Shown: positions 1 through 28,194, counted from the first letter of the stretch. The stretch is DNA of 64,000 bases from Mugil cephalus (GCF_022458985.1 NC_061774.1:14126616-14190615); one strand, 5' to 3'. Numbers and translations are program-made. Notes: generated from the letters alone by a model not told the origin.

Positions 1-1079
1 AATCCGAGTCTAAGTTTTTCTGTGGTTTCTCTTTTATAGCTTGGCTAAAAATTAAACAAAATTATAGACAAAACACTTCTGCTAGTACCAATATGTTATA
101 CTAGCTCCTCTCACCCTCTTATTGTAGGTCCCAGAAGGGCTTGTTCACTGCCTGTCAGGCTTCCTCTGGCCCTGGGCACTTCTTCTGCAGGATGCTCCAT
201 CTTGTCCAGTGAGTTTCTCTTGTGTCTTCGTCAAACCACCAAACTGAAGAAAGTAACACAGACCAATCTCCTAAATTGTGACTCAAATGAGGAAGGAGCC
301 CCTAACAAATTCTAGAGAACGGTGAGAGATGCTGTGGGATGGATCAGCGGAGAGAGCTCTGATTGGTCGAATTTAACAGCGTCACTTGTTCACAGAGGCA
401 GACTACAGAGAAAGGAGTTGGACTTGTTGTTATTAATCCCCGAACTCCTTCTATTGTCATGTACTAATATCGTTTTCGTTACTTCTAAGCCATCGTAGTT
501 CATGAAATGAGTTTCTAAAGGTAGATTTAATTGTATAATAAGGTATTGCAAAATTTATACTTCGAACTTGGAATTTTCCTTATGTGAAGCTCAATAGTTC
601 TTTAGTGAGTTTACCATTACTTTATAAAGAAAGTAAACGAAGGTAAGAAGGAACATATAAAACATATATATGTGTATAATATTTGCCATCCATTAGATTA
701 ATTTCATCATGCACCAGTCATCTTTCTTTATTTTGAACACTGTTTATTTCCTGAAACAAGAGACGTGGCTTTCTTTTCTTTCTTATCAAGAAATTAAAAT
801 GTACAAGTGCACACTTGGTTACCTTGCTTACCTTGGATTTGGTTAAACATCCACATAACATTTATTTTTAAATATATAATTATTCTTACGGCTGTTCACA
901 TGTCAGATCTGTAGTAAGTAGTTTAATACGTCAGTCGTCTTTGTTGGGTATGACCAAGGTTTATTTCCTGGAATAACTACAGAGGAGGCTTCTTTATGTT
1001 TTGTTGTTGTTCGTTGGTGCGGTTAAATGAACAAGCATATAGTTCAGGTCCAGTTTGGATTCATTTGGATGAATAAAGT

Positions 1080-1097
1080 TATCTATCTATCTATCTA
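1080..1097. repeat. (CTAT)n microsatellite
   Basis: Four to five tandem CTAT units followed by an AT-rich tract. Confidence 0.8.
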
Positions 1098-1121
1098 ATT
1101 TAATTTAATAATTATTCTAAG

Positions 1122-1538
1122 GAACAGTTGTCAAACATACGGCCCGTGGACTAAAAGCGGTCCGCCAGAGGTTCTAATCTGGCCCGCATTGTGAATTTGC
1201 AAAATGAGCAAATTACATTGAAGACTTTAGTTTTTTTTTTTGCTAGTCCTAATGTGTCCACTGCTTTAGAAAGGGAAGTGGACAGGACACAACACTGAGA
1301 CGCAGGACCAAACGGCAGACAGCAATATGCTCAAATTAAGCACATTTTCCCTTAAATAGATAGTTTATTCAAAGTGAACATTCATCTAATTTACTTGTTC
1401 TTCTTTGTACTAAAATAAATGGGAAAAAAAATATACAGGCTGTTGCCGATTATAGGTTATTGTGCTGTTATCTTACTGGTTTGGGCCACGAGATCAAAGT
1501 GGGCTGAATGCGACCTCCAAACTAAAATGAGTTTAACA
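1122..1538. mobile_element. Short non-autonomous DNA transposon, hAT-like
   Basis: The left end reads CAGTTGTCAAACATACGGCCC and the right end, reverse-complemented, begins CAGTGGTGTTAAACTCATTT, an imperfect inverted pair of the type seen at ends of common fish hAT-like repeats. The interior has the 'ggcccg...gggcc' signature of that family and no coding sequence. Target duplication is not clear. Family assignment is from recall. Confidence 0.45.
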
Positions 1539-1865
1539 CCACTGAACTAAAGAGTTGCGGAGTTTATTTTGTTTCCTGAACAGGCCGGTACTTTATGAAC
1601 ATGCAAAGTATTTAAGCGGTTTGTTTGCTGAAGTGAAACCAAATGAGAAACCAGTCTGCTCTTATACCACATGACTGGAATCTGGCAGGCTTCTAGAAAT
1701 CTCTGCAAGAAAAAAAAAAAAAAAAGCACTCACCATTATCCTTCCAGCTTTTAATGAGTAGCGACCCATGAAATAAAAACATATTACTATATAAATAAAT
1801 ATCATTATTATTCTATGGGAGCAGAAACTCTGATGAGTGAGGGGGAAGAAAAGATCCAGCTTGTG

Positions 1866-3581
1866 AAAAATACAGTGGTGTTTTATTTGCAAATTAAAAA
1901 GCACCGACAATATTAGTTACACTGTAAAAATTATTGACAACAATTACAAATCTTTATCATACAGTCCAGGAGATTAGTACCATCGTTGCTGTTATGTGTT
2001 ATCACTTAATACTTTATATGGAGAGACTCAGTACCTTTGTACAATAGTTGGCAGTGAGAGGACACGAGAGGAAACCATCTTAGCGACACAAGAATCCAGA
2101 CTCCCCCTCAGAACAGCACTGACATTTCACACCATGAGAACGGGCTGATGCAGAGCGTAAACCCAAACACATTCAATAATTTAGGTCTACCGAGGGGTTT
2201 TATGTACATTACAAAGTCAGGAAATAATGGGCCGACGTGTGCATTGTTATTATATTAGAACATTGTACAAAACTATTGCAGTAAGAGCAGCTTTTTTTGT
2301 TATCTATGCCTGACATCTAGTTGCAGTGGTAACACCTCGACCGACAACGAAATGCCTGTATGGTCTCTCTGGCCGTTCTGTCTTTAAGCCTGGAGGCTTT
2401 ACAGCTTTTGCTTTACTCCGAGACAGTCGACCCCCCCCCAGGAACTTGAACCCCCCTCCCCCGTAAATGGAACTAAACAGAAGTCAAAATATACAGGAAT
2501 CCAATGAGAACAGATATTTGCGATGCACCACCTTGTTCTGTACACTGTCGAACCAGAGTGCTCAGTTAATACAGTAGCTAGCTTAAGGTCTTCTTCACAG
2601 ATTGTTGTAGGAGCCATTCTGTTAGTGTGCTTTCCAGTATGTTCAGAACCGATGTTCACTAAAATATTGTGCTTTCGACGCCTATCCCTACCGTCCCCGC
2701 CTCAGCCAATTCAGCGGTAGTGGAGCTGAGCCAAATAACAACTGTATAAATAACAGCACTGTACACCCGGCCTATATGAAAACCACTACTGATGTTTGAG
2801 TTTTGGTACATTCTACAATAATACATTGCAGTCCGCATTTTCGAAAAAAGTTAAAACAAAAACAATGACAAAAAAAAAAAAAAAAAACAAGAGTAAAAGA
2901 AACAAAACATAAAAAAAGAACCCTCAAGTCCACGTGGTAATAGTTTAATGAAGATTCTGTCCTGGCACTTGTAAATGCGATAACTAGATTCTACCAAGGC
3001 CTATCAAGTAAGGCTACGACATGCAGCCTAAGTCGAGACTGTCCTCTCATACGAACACTTATATCAAATGCATCTGCAACCAGGGTCTCTCTGCCAACCG
3101 CGCCGCCGTCCGTTACAGTCACCACTGTGTCGCCCGTTTCGAATTTTCGCTCCAAACGCCACAGCCCAACAATCGCCGGAGGCAAAGTGTTCACGTCTCC
3201 GTCACCTGAAGACAGCTCGAGCTTCGGACTCTTTACTCCCCTCTTTGATTTCCAGGAAGAAGTCGAAGATGAGAAGGGGAACGGAGGCGTGATTATCAAG
3301 CACCGAAAGTCCCTCACATGTGCATCTCTTACTCTTCCCCGTTTCTTCTTCAGGACATTAGGGCTTCAATGTTCCTGGTTTGTCCACTGTTGCCCTGTTT
3401 GGGAAGATCACAGTTAAGCTTTGAGTCCGGGTTTCGATATCCTCAAATCTCAACATTTTCCAGTTTCTGCCAAAAAAAACTATTTGGGATCTTTCAGGCC
3501 TGTTGGCCAGCGGGGGGCGCTCCCGGCAGGGTAGAGCAGTGGTTCAGTGTGTGGAGCTGTGGTCTTCCCCCCGCGGTGCTG
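1866..3581 (-). other. ndst1: Probable ndst1 3' untranslated region
   Basis: The stretch after the stop codon at 3582 has no further coding exon or good acceptor that extends the protein, and NDST1 genes are known for long 3'UTRs. It contains an A-rich run at about 2870-2887 and a GC-richer block at about 3000-3300. The distal limit is set by a candidate poly(A) signal at 1882-1887 and is an inference; shorter forms are possible. Confidence 0.5.
1882..1887 (-). terminator. Candidate ndst1 polyadenylation signal (AATAAA)
   Basis: The plus strand reads TTTATT, so AATAAA on the minus strand about 1.7 kb beyond the ndst1 stop. A second minus-strand AATAAA lies at 1563-1568. Nothing in the sequence decides between them. 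Confidence 0.35.
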
Positions 3582-17467
<13,886 letters not shown>

Positions 17468-18194
17468 CGTCTCGCACCGCACCGCACCGCCCCTTCGGCC
17501 CAGCAACGTCGCCTCGGGGACAGTCTCTCTTGGTGACCGGTGAGCAAGGATTATTCACAAAGAAGTCAGTCTCGTTGCGTCGCTAAAAACAAATGGCATC
17601 AAGCTAGCAGCCGCAGCAGCTACCGGGGAAAGAAATGAGACGGTCTCACGTTGGCTCTCCCTCATATTGCAGCACAGCTTATGTCACCATGGCAAAGAAA
17701 TGGGGGGCCTTGGACCGCTGGTGCAGACTTGCGCCTCGGGGGAGAGGGCTGGCGGGCCGAGTCACTGGCGGAGAAAGATGATGGAAGACTCCATCACCTG
17801 TCCATCATGCGAGCCAGTCAACCATGCCCGGGCTCGACTTCGCTCCGCTCCCGCGATTGGAGAATAATCTCTTGAGGAAAGCAAGGCCACACAGGTCATC
17901 TCAAGAGTCCCATTCCCTCACGATCAAATCTCCTGACCTAGAAAAAACAGCAAAAGAAAATAATGTAAGAAAAAAAAATCTAACAGCACCAGCTCCTATA
18001 GAACGAGCAGCATATCAGATTCTTTTGTTGTGTGGGTTTTGTGGTGTGTGGGAGATGTGTGTATACTGCCAGCACCAACTCTCCAAAAGTTCACTCCAAA
18101 GTAGTCCTTGCATTCACCTACACAAAGTAAGAGCTGCCAATTCCCCCCCACCCCCCCCTACGCACACACGCACACCTAACCCCTGCGCATGCAA

Positions 18195-18233
<39 letters not shown>
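18195..18233. repeat. (CA)n microsatellite
   Basis: About 18 CA units in ndst1 intron 1. Confidence 0.95.
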
Positions 18234-18238
<5 letters not shown>

Positions 18239-18582
18239 CACCCGCTAACACAGCCTCCGCACAATCAATAAGATGGATTTTAGCGACAACAAAGCTTCAG
18301 GGCGAGCCTTCTCCCAATTCAGTCCAGCAGAACTGTGCCACTGCATACAAGTGAAGCCATCACCCGCGGGGACACTTGTCTTCTATTTCCCTCAAATCCT
18401 CACAGCGCCGAGCCCAAAATGGAGCGCAGGAGAAGGAAAATAAAAACAAGCTGATGGAAAGGGACGCAATCCAAGAGCAGAGGAGTGGATGACAGTGACA
18501 GACAGGCCTGGGAACAATAGGTTCCTTTAGTCTTGGAATAAATCCCTCGCCGCAACTCAACATATATCTGCACAGCCGACGT

Positions 18583-19035
18583 TATACACCGATCAGTCAC
18601 AACGTCGAAACCACCGAGAGGAGACGTAAATAATGTTGAACATCTTGTGACGATGTCACTTAGATGTGTACCACCCACCTAGAGCGGACCAGGGACCCCC
18701 CACCCCATAGCAATGACTCTCCTTGATGGCAGCACAGAAACACAAAAAATGGGTTTGGAACAACTCAAAAAAAACATGAAAAACAGCACAAGGTGTTGAC
18801 CTGGCCTCCAAACTCACTAGATCCCAAACTGATCACGTGTCTGTGGGAATAAGCCTGATCCACAGAGGCCAACCCACAGGACCCAAAGGCCCCCACTAAC
18901 AACATTGTGTTTCCAGACACCACAGGACACCATCAGAAGGCCCATGTCCATTCTCTGATGACTCACAACCGCGTTGGAGGCACAAGGGAGACCCACACAA
19001 TGTGTGGTCATAATGCTGCGCCCAGTTGGTGTGTA
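18583..19035 (+). mobile_element. Decayed, internally deleted Tc1-like element (copy A)
   Basis: Starts with TATACACCGATCAGTCACAA and ends with an eroded inverted version (…TCATAATGCTGCGCCC…). The body matches, from recall, the 3' third of a fish Tc1-like transposase gene (sense on plus), here with stops and small indels. The 5' two thirds are missing. Same family as the copies at 31919 and 53525. Confidence 0.65.
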
Positions 19036-22000
19036 CCTGCACTTTAGTCAATCTCCATCGAGCTGAGTGCGTCTGCACCAGACGCAGCATGAGAATGGTG
19101 CGAGCGAGTCACTTACAAAAACATTGCTTCTCCATTTAGAGCCCTCGTGGAGAAATGAGACGGAGCGTCATTACCTTTGCAGTGAAACGCTCCGACCATT
19201 AAGCAGGAGCGTTATCTCAGAGCAGTGCGCACACACACACACACACATCCCTTTATAAAACCCTAGATACCACATTAGAGTCGCATTCTTCTCAACCAAA
19301 AGACATTAAACAGTGACCGCCAAAACCATCAAGACTCTGACACAAAATGGACGTAAAATAGACGTGATAATGCCATCAAGAGGTTTATTAGTAACACTAT
19401 AAACCAAGTCTTAATTAAACCTTGAGTGGCCACTCTGTGCTCAGCACACTGAATTCAGATTTTTTTTTATGACCAAATGGGAGATAAAGTTACAATAATC
19501 CTTGTAGTGTTTCTACAGAACGGAATAAAGATAATCCTTTCACCAGTTGCGGTTATCATTTATGAACACACAGCGCTACATGGAGAGTGTCCCCTTAATG
19601 TAATCAAGGTCAGCATTCTGGCGAGTGTCTCTGCCCCCGCTACCCTTCCAGCTAAGCTTAACAGGATGCCTTAAATCTCCCTCCGAGTGCGGTGGAAGAA
19701 ATCGCACTCCTTTTCTCTCTGAATCGCGTCCAACTTCCCTCTTCACAGGGAGGCAGAGTCTAATGTAAAGAGAGGCTGTGGAAGAACGGTGGGCGTTCAG
19801 AGAATGTATCACAGCCGAGCAGACAAAAACCAACGGCGCTGGTCTCTTGAAGATCCCCCCGGGCGCCTTGTTTGTTCGCTTCTGAAGGAGCCAGGGTTCG
19901 TGCCACGGCATATCAAAGTACGATTAGCCACAGGATGTGACTCCTGCTGGAAACGGTGAAGCCAAAGACCGGGATGACAACTATTAACATGACACCGAGG
20001 CCTAGCAGTTTTTTTTTTGTTTTTTTTTTCCCCAAGAATCTTGATCAGGGTTGTTTGGGCTGTTGATTTTACAATGTCATTAAACAAAAACAAATGAATC
20101 ATCAGCGTCGACAAGCGGAAACCACTGCTGATTTTACTAGTATTGCTTTGCCCCGGTCTTCGGGAAAGATGCCACGTCAAGCAATTCTCTGCTAATGACT
20201 AATCAGACTGAAGACGTGCCATCTTTGGCCAACGTCTGCGGGAAGACAACAAGCTCTGCTGTGACTCTAATGACCCCGCTGATATGGCTTGGGAGCAGAT
20301 TTAATGGTGGAAGGGCAGAGGAACTGAAAACATCACTTCCAGTCCAATTCGCAGCGGCGACGACCGCCTCCTAATGCTGACCTTCAGATTGTTACACTGA
20401 GAGCTATAGATGAAGGAAGGAAGTGAGGGTGGGGCAGAGTGAGAGATACACATACAGCCAGATAAGAGCAGCTAAACAGAGGGTACAATACATCAGAGCG
20501 GATAGAGATGAGGATACGGCACTTGACTGAAGAGAATATGGCTAATGGATCTGAAGGTCTTCATGCCCATCTCACCTAATGGGTCTTCCACTCTATCTGC
20601 TACACAGACCTTAGATGAAGACGTCAGGACACAGCTGTAAGTGTCTGTTCTCCTTTCACCAAAATAATAAATGCAAAAATGCAGAGGAGGAAGAAAAGAG
20701 GACATGAATATTTCATGTTTTGCAGCGGCAGATGAGCGGTAAAGCCAGCGGACATATTGGTGAGGTGAAGAACAGCCGAGAGAGTTCGGAGACACCGGTG
20801 TTTCAGTCTGCCAGAGAGAGTCAGTGTCTTAACTCATGCACAAAGGAGACGCGGATGGAGAGTAATGCCTATCTGATGGCCAACCTTTTCATTCTCGGAT
20901 ATGGAAGGAGCTCGCGTCGCGTAAGAGCTCCGTAGTTACACACAGAGCGCTTTAAACAGAGGTGTCAGACGGGCCAGTAAGTGGAAAAGGAGCATCAAAA
21001 CGAAAGGATTTAGCGGAAATGGAAACAAAAGGAAAGTTAAAGGCTGATCATCGATGACTAAAACCTTGAGAAATGTTTCCGTCACTCTCGAAGCTTTGAA
21101 ATCCCCTTGATTATTTTAAAGCAGCTGAAAGATGGCGGCCGATTGAAGCGGAGGCCTAAACAATAGCAGGTGACGGCCAGGAGGACAGGCTAATGCTTTT
21201 CCCGCTGGGTGGGTGGTCACCCAGACCTGCTCGCTCTACGGCACGGGAAGCGGGCCAGAACCATACTGCTAGATTAATGAGAGATGAAGAGGAACGGGGG
21301 GATTGAGGCTGGTCGTCAGCTGTAACAACTCTCTGGATAAACAACGCTAGGGTTGGCCATATGCAGCCTCACACATCCCCCTCCTCCCCCCCTCCTCCCC
21401 CCTCCCTCCCTGACACTGCTGTTGCACTTCTTTTAAAGTGTGAATAAGACTAAGTGTCCTAGGGATTTGTGTGGAGAGTCAGTACATTAACACCATCAAC
21501 CAGAGTCAGACTACCCGTAGGTGATCCCTTGGACAAATAAACTTTTAAAAGGAGAGCTGGACCCTAGCAGCCCCTCAGGACCCGGCAGCGCCCCCGTCTC
21601 CCCCTGCTGCTCCACTATCCAATCTGTCCCCTTTGCCGCTGACAGACAGAAATAAACGATGACCCTCTGTGTTCAACCGCCACAGGCCCTGGCAACCGCA
21701 CGTTCTCCATGGAAACGCTGGAGATGCGGTGTGTTCAGAGGCAGGGAAACTGTGCTGAAGGAAATGGAGTGAGTGCAGTAATCCATAGGACATTCATCAA
21801 AAGGCTACTGTTGTTGTCACTTTGCCCGTCTTTGTCTTTGTATCGACGCGGACGTAGCAGAGTGTCCCGGCGGCGGCGGCAGAGGCGGACCAGAGAGACT
21901 CATTAGAAGATCGGCTTGTTTGTATTTATTCGCGGACAATATCGCTGAGCTTTTGTTCAAACACTCGGGTCCCTCGACCACAAAAACGAGCTGAGCCCGA

Positions 22001-23775
22001 CCGGAGGAAACGTTTCAGCAGGCCGCGGGTCAAGGTTAAATGAGTAAGAATGACGCCAATGTAATCCCAGTTCTGTAATCCCGTTAATCTCAACACTGCA
22101 AACACCACCAAATATGCTCATGCTAGTTATGTTACTGTGCGAGATGCCGTGAAAGAATCAAGAAACGAGACGCAGCACAGTGAGCTGTCAACAGTATATT
22201 ACTTTACTTTATTTACTTAGTTTTGTTTGAGGATGATGGATGTTTCAAAGACCTTCCTTAAACGAAGCTCCGAACCCACCCTCTTTAGAGGTGGTGACGG
22301 TCCACGGACTACAATGAGATGGAACGTCCCACCGCAAGCTGAAAGGAGGAGAGCCAAAGTAAATTTCTGCATTTGCATTCAACCTCCTACCCTTTCTTGG
22401 GAGAGATTAAACTTCAAAAAGCAAGAATTTTCCCATTTCTTTTGAAGCACATCTAAAGCAACAAACAAGCACATGAGAGACGCACGGGCTCGCCCTCCTT
22501 AAGAGGCTCCATTTAAAAGCCACAGTCGCAGGTTTTTCTCCCTCCTTAAGTCGGCTTTGGCATTCATCAATATAGAATCAATCAATCTGAAATGTGAATT
22601 TCATTTTATGCATTCATTGTGGCTGCTGCGATTATAGGCTTAGGGCCGTGAAATGGCACGGAACGAGGCGCGGTATCCTCACTCCAGCTTCCGCCTCCCA
22701 CCCCTCAGCCAATCTGAATGCGCAAGCAGGCAGCTTCATTTTAGCTGCGAGCATTTACACCGACACTTCCCTCTCCCTCTGTCTCATCAATTCATTTCAT
22801 GCCCCTGCGTGAAGGACAGAGGACTCGGGAGGGAAACAGAGTTTTGCCTTCTAATTCTCCGGAAAGTGACTTTCCGACAGTCCCCCCCGTCCCCCCCCCC
22901 CCTCCTCCCGACCAAACCATGTGGCTGAATTATCACATCGTTCTTCAGCACCTCAATTTACTGTCCCCAAGACTGAGGCAATTTCACAGAAGTAAAATGC
23001 CTTTCCTCAGTTTGCCCATGCCCCTCCAATTTCATCTCAAGGCCCTACTTGAAGACCTCGATCCCAGCACTGCCATAATTGAAATGATTGCAATGTTATT
23101 TTTTGACACAGTAATGGGACAAAGAGGGAGAGAATTATCTTCAAATACAGACAAGGGAGCGCGGCCTTTTCTACAAGCAATTATGAAGAGAATGGGAAGA
23201 CAGCAACGAGGTGGGGGGCGGGGGGGCTCTGTATTAAAGCTGTAGTCTAATTCCAGCACAGCACAGGGCAAGAGCCCTCCCTTAAACTCACATTAGAGAT
23301 ATCATGTCAAATCCCATCAACACAGATATCACCCTGCAGGAAGATAACCTGAGCAGGCACGGGCATAATGGCGTGATTACGCATTCATATTAGGTGGGGA
23401 CTACGAGGACCGAGATGAATAAAACCAAGGAGAGCAGAGAATAAAATATACATGGCACTTCTGAGTCATCTTCGTCTCAGATAAGCTCCCGAGCCTCCTG
23501 TCTTCTTTAGATCTCGAGCCACAGCTATAGGGACGGAGGCATCGGGGAGCATCAGGAAGTGCAAAATGGATTACCTCACAGTGTGGATGAGCTGTGGGAG
23601 CCATGGGAAGCCGTGGCTGGGAGGAGACGGAGCGGGGAAGGGTCATTAGGGACCGGTCTAACTCAGACGTGAAATGGAGACTTTCCTCAAAGGTATTACT
23701 CCCCTGGGCCGTGGGCTAGAGTGGAACCAACACCTTCGTCAATAGCCTCGATCACCTCCACGCTACGCTTGAAAA

Positions 23776-23776
<1 letters not shown>

Positions 23777-23819
<43 letters not shown>
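23777..23819. repeat. (CA)n microsatellite
   Basis: About 21 uninterrupted CA units in ndst1 intron 1. Confidence 0.95.
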
Positions 23820-23821
<2 letters not shown>

Positions 23822-26800
23822 CTCCCCTGCTGGTAACTACCGGCAGTATATCTATTTATAGACCCTCTGTGCCCCATTTACAGGCATCTGGACATGGGAT
23901 CTGTGCAATAATAATAATAAAAAAAAAAGAAACATCCAAAGCCGCATTAGGACAGAAAGTCAAATCATCGTTAGACACCTGATCAGAGGTGTCGGAGTTA
24001 ACTACAGTATCGTTCACCTGATTGCACCGCTGCCTGATTAAGGCAAAGAAGGAAATAATTCAGCTCCGTATATGATTTCATCTTTGAGCGACACTGTAAA
24101 ACATTAACCAGCAGGTGATCCTACGGTGTATATGTGAAATACATTTGAAACACACAATAATTTCCTTCATCTGTCTTTTTTTTTTTTTTTTTTTTTTGAT
24201 GGTCTGACATCATGCATATGGATGTCCTGCGGAGCAGAAATTACGCCAGTGACATGTTTATGCGTGGAAATTACAAGGAGGACTTGAAGCGACGAATAAC
24301 CTACACTGCACACAGACGCACACACACTACCTAGAAAAAGGGAAGCTCGCTCTATTGGAGTTCTAAGGGTAGAAATAGGCTTGTAGCGCCTCGGACTGCC
24401 AACGTGAGGCACAGGGAGGAAGGGGTTGGTCATTTATCATTTTTGTCAGTCCTGCTAGAAAAAGGAGGTGGGGTGAGGGGGTGCGGAGGGAGGGAGGGGG
24501 GGCTTTCTTATAAATTGAGTGTAGGTGGAATCAATGTGGCGGTGTTGGTGAAAGCAGGGAGGGCCGAGGGAGCCAGATCAATGCTGGTGGGAGTGACTGT
24601 TTGTTCCCATTGTTTATCTACTGTCATCTCAGGACGCCACTGAAGGACAAGGGAGCACGGCGGGGCTGCACAATGTCTCCATTGGGGCTGAGGATTTGTA
24701 ATGGGTCTCTCCTTATACAGACAATACACATCAGTCAGGGGTGAGAGTCGCGCCGCTCGTGGATAAGGCACACGGCTGTGTGCGCGTTTCGAGGGCGAGC
24801 GTGGGAGTAGCGGGTTCTGAGTGGAAGGGGCCAAGTGGAGATAACAGTACTTGTCAGAGTGGGTTCAGGCTGCAGGGTCTGCCGATCAAATCAAACTCTT
24901 ATTCAGCTGAGAAAAAAAAAACAAAAAAAAAAACGCGCAGCACGTCTGGCTGGAGCACAACAGCTTTATTAGGACCTTCGGCGGAACGGCGGTAGCAGAT
25001 TTGCTGAGCCGACGTGGACTAGATGCCGACAAAACAGCAGCGTTCACGATGACCACAGACGAATAAAAAAAAAACAATCAGACTAATAATAAAATCCTTG
25101 GGCATGCTGTAACTTGAGCTGTGGCGCGCACATAAACAACATAACTGTCTAATGCACTCAATCAATCTAGGAGAGATGCAGGGAAAGTGGGCGAGCTGTG
25201 GATATGTCCACGGCTGGAAAAAAGGAGAAGTACAATACCTGGCTCATGAAATGATAATGAGCTGGATTCAAGAGGACGGCCAGTGAATTGCAGGTATGAT
25301 CATTCCCACGGGAGCCATTCTTCTTCTCCTCTTCCTCTTCCTCCCCCCCTCCCCACATTTACACCTCCCACTTCCGCCTTCTCCTTTCTTTCATGTCCAG
25401 ATAAGAAACGGCCCGCACTGATCGGCCTGTGATTCGCGCAGCAGAAATAGGTTCCCATGGGAATATCACAGCGCGGAAGAATAGCTGACACACGAGATGA
25501 GATTCGGTTGTGCTGCCCATATTTTTGCCTGCGAGATCAAACAGATAGGATTTTTCCTCCAGCATGAAAACACGCTCGTAATCATGAGCTTGCTTTCAAA
25601 GCACAATCAAGAACAACAGATAAATAGGTGGAAGTGGATATTTGTGTACGGTGCGTTTTACATAAACAAACTGCACACACTTGACACATGCCCCCCACGG
25701 GGCAACTACGGGCAGCAAAGGTGTAAAAAACTCAGAGAGCAGCGAGATAACCGGCCTCATGATTGGCTTATCCCAATAACAATAATTACACTCCCAGCTG
25801 TAGGCCCAGTCATGAATCCCATTAGAAATGATGTGTGTTTTCTGAAACTGAGCCTCGACTCTTCTCAACCCCCCCTCTCGTACTTTCTGCCACAGTCGCG
25901 GTTTTAAAATGCACGACCGCAGTCAAGCTCTGCTTTACATCCCAGTTTTCTAACGTGGCAGAATCAAACCCCACTGTCTCTGCTGAAGGATTTTAAAAAT
26001 TAAAGAAATTTCAGATGTCTCAGTATATCTGCAATTCCATAAGTTTGAATAAGAATGGGGATGTTATTGTCATGAAAATCATAATAATAGATTGAGAAAT
26101 GTTTAGATTAGGGCTGCGTTGTTTTAATTATTAATCTGGAGGCCATTTTCTAAGTACTCAACGAATCCTTTGATTAATTTCTAAAACAAACAAACAGAAC
26201 TTCCTCTAATAAACATATTAACATAATCTATAATTTAAGAACCCATTGTAAACTTTTACCTAATGATAATATTCATCACAGAAGTACAGATTCATTCTGT
26301 GTAATTAGGAAAGATTTTTCACTTAATGACCTGTGCTGATTGTATTTGCTGCCGTTTTATCCTGGAGAGGGTACAGGGACCATTCACACTCACATGCTCA
26401 CCTACGACAAATTTAGCATCAATCAGTTCACCTAAGGTGAAGAGGAGACACCGGACATGAAGACAAGAACATGTAAACACAAAGAAAGAACCCAGTCGGC
26501 CAACAGGTTAGAACCTAAACTCTCCACCCACTTATAGTTAACCGTTACTGGAAGCATGTATCTTTTGGTTTTACAGGTATGCTAGCGATTAGCATCTTCG
26601 CTAACCACAGATAAGAACATAAGCACTCCCAGACTCTGACCACCAACAACAATCAGACTAAATTCACTGTAATAGTCAAAAAACAGCCAACTTTTTGGGG
26701 ACAATGGTTGTATTACTGCCCCCTACAGGATAAAATTATTAACAATAACAATCAGCATCTCTCAAGAATCTAGGTTTAATGAGTTTCCTCAATTTTGATG

Positions 26801-28167
26801 TTATAATACACTTATTCAACACTGCTTTTACATGACCGCTGCACAAGTTGTTGCGAGGTTAAACGACACATAACCAGCACAGCCAGTTTTCAAGGGGGAC
26901 TGCATTCTTTAAATTGTGTGCAACTCACATCTGAATGACATAACAATGAATATTTCCGTGGCAAAATTCTATATAACCCTGAATACAGTAAAGTGAAAAT
27001 GAATCATTATAAAAAGGACAATTCAGCATAGTTGTACCCGGAGAAGGCCGTCTTAAAAACGAGCGGCTCTCCACTGAAGGACACCAACAGCCTGCAGCAG
27101 CTCTGAAGAATCTACATGGTGCCTACATGGCTGAGAGATGGGACACACTGTACATTCAACAACTGTTGCCCGGATGATTCAGCACTCAAGTTTTATGGTA
27201 GACTGGCGAAACGTAAGTCACTGTAAAAAACTGATGACATCTCAGCTAGTGATTGCCAGAAGGCATGTGGGAGAATCTGGAACAAAACTGAAGGCGGTTT
27301 TAAATGAGACCAAAAATCTATTTTTTTTTTTTTTGTTGGACATCATGCGAAATGCTATGTATAGACCAACATCACCATCAAGTCTGGTCGTTGCCGACGG
27401 AGATGCGGGAGGAGCTGGTAGAGGGGAGAAATAAATGCAGCAAAAAAAAAAAAAAAAAAAAAACATTTGGGAATACAAAGGCATTGAGTTGGGTTTCCGG
27501 ATCAATACTAAGCGTATAGCATAGTCACATAGAAAACACCAACACAAGAATGCACTAAAGGGATCATGTCATGGGCCAGAATCTAGCAGCAGCACCAGGA
27601 CTTACAACACCAGTTCCTTTGATGGGTCAATATGTGCAGATAAACACTTCTCTGAATTAGTTTTCAATTGCTGTTGAAGCTACTTGTAAATGTGAAGTGG
27701 GTAAATATTGTTAGAATTTGCGCTTAGCTTAGGCTCATTTGTGGAGATTTCTCTTTAATTTAAGTGGTATCGGCGATGAATCCTATTCCCTGTAACAACC
27801 ACAAAGTAAACACTTTTTATGGCTCCGTATCTGCTCGGTCTCCTACTCCTGCTCCCTTAAGGTGTCTCAGCGTTCCCCAAAATAAACACAGCTCTGCCAC
27901 AGCTCACCATTATCCGATTCATAGCTTTAGTCTCGACTTCGCCACTGCTCGGAAGTCTATTTCAACCCCTTTCGCTGAGGCGCTCTACCTGCGCCCAGCC
28001 AAGCTCCTTTCCCTTCCTCTCTTCTCGTCCTGGACGAGAGGGTGAGGCATGTGTGGGTGTCACCGAGCTGACAGGTCTATCTGGGCTCTGTCTACCGTGC
28101 TGGCTATTCCCATTTCCCCTTTTCGCTGCCGCCTCTACAGCTGCTGTGTATCCGACTGTGACACCAG

Positions 28168-28194
28168 ACACACACACACACACACACACACACA
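28168..28194. repeat. (CA)n microsatellite
   Basis: About 13 CA units in ndst1 intron 1. Confidence 0.9.

Larger units (their letters stand above)
17620..22600 (-). other. ndst1 intron 1, proximal part
   Basis: No exon of a known family is seen on either strand. It holds a CA microsatellite at 18195-18233, a decayed Tc1-like copy at 18583-19035 and otherwise unique sequence with a few CT/GT tracts. A C-rich stretch lies at about 21376-21412. Confidence 0.6.

Noticed and set aside
17468..17506. Upstream in-frame ATG extending ndst1 by 13 residues
   Set aside because: Family proteins begin at the residue corresponding to 17467, with the membrane anchor about 18 residues in. The extension is arginine/glycine-rich CpG sequence.
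22799..23245. 148-codon plus-strand open frame in ndst1 intron 1
   Set aside because: No domain, proline homopolymer from a C tract. Treated as possible non-coding element rather than a gene.
27438..27462. Poly-A run as tail of a processed pseudogene
   Set aside because: The upstream sequence shows no recognisable cDNA body or target duplication.
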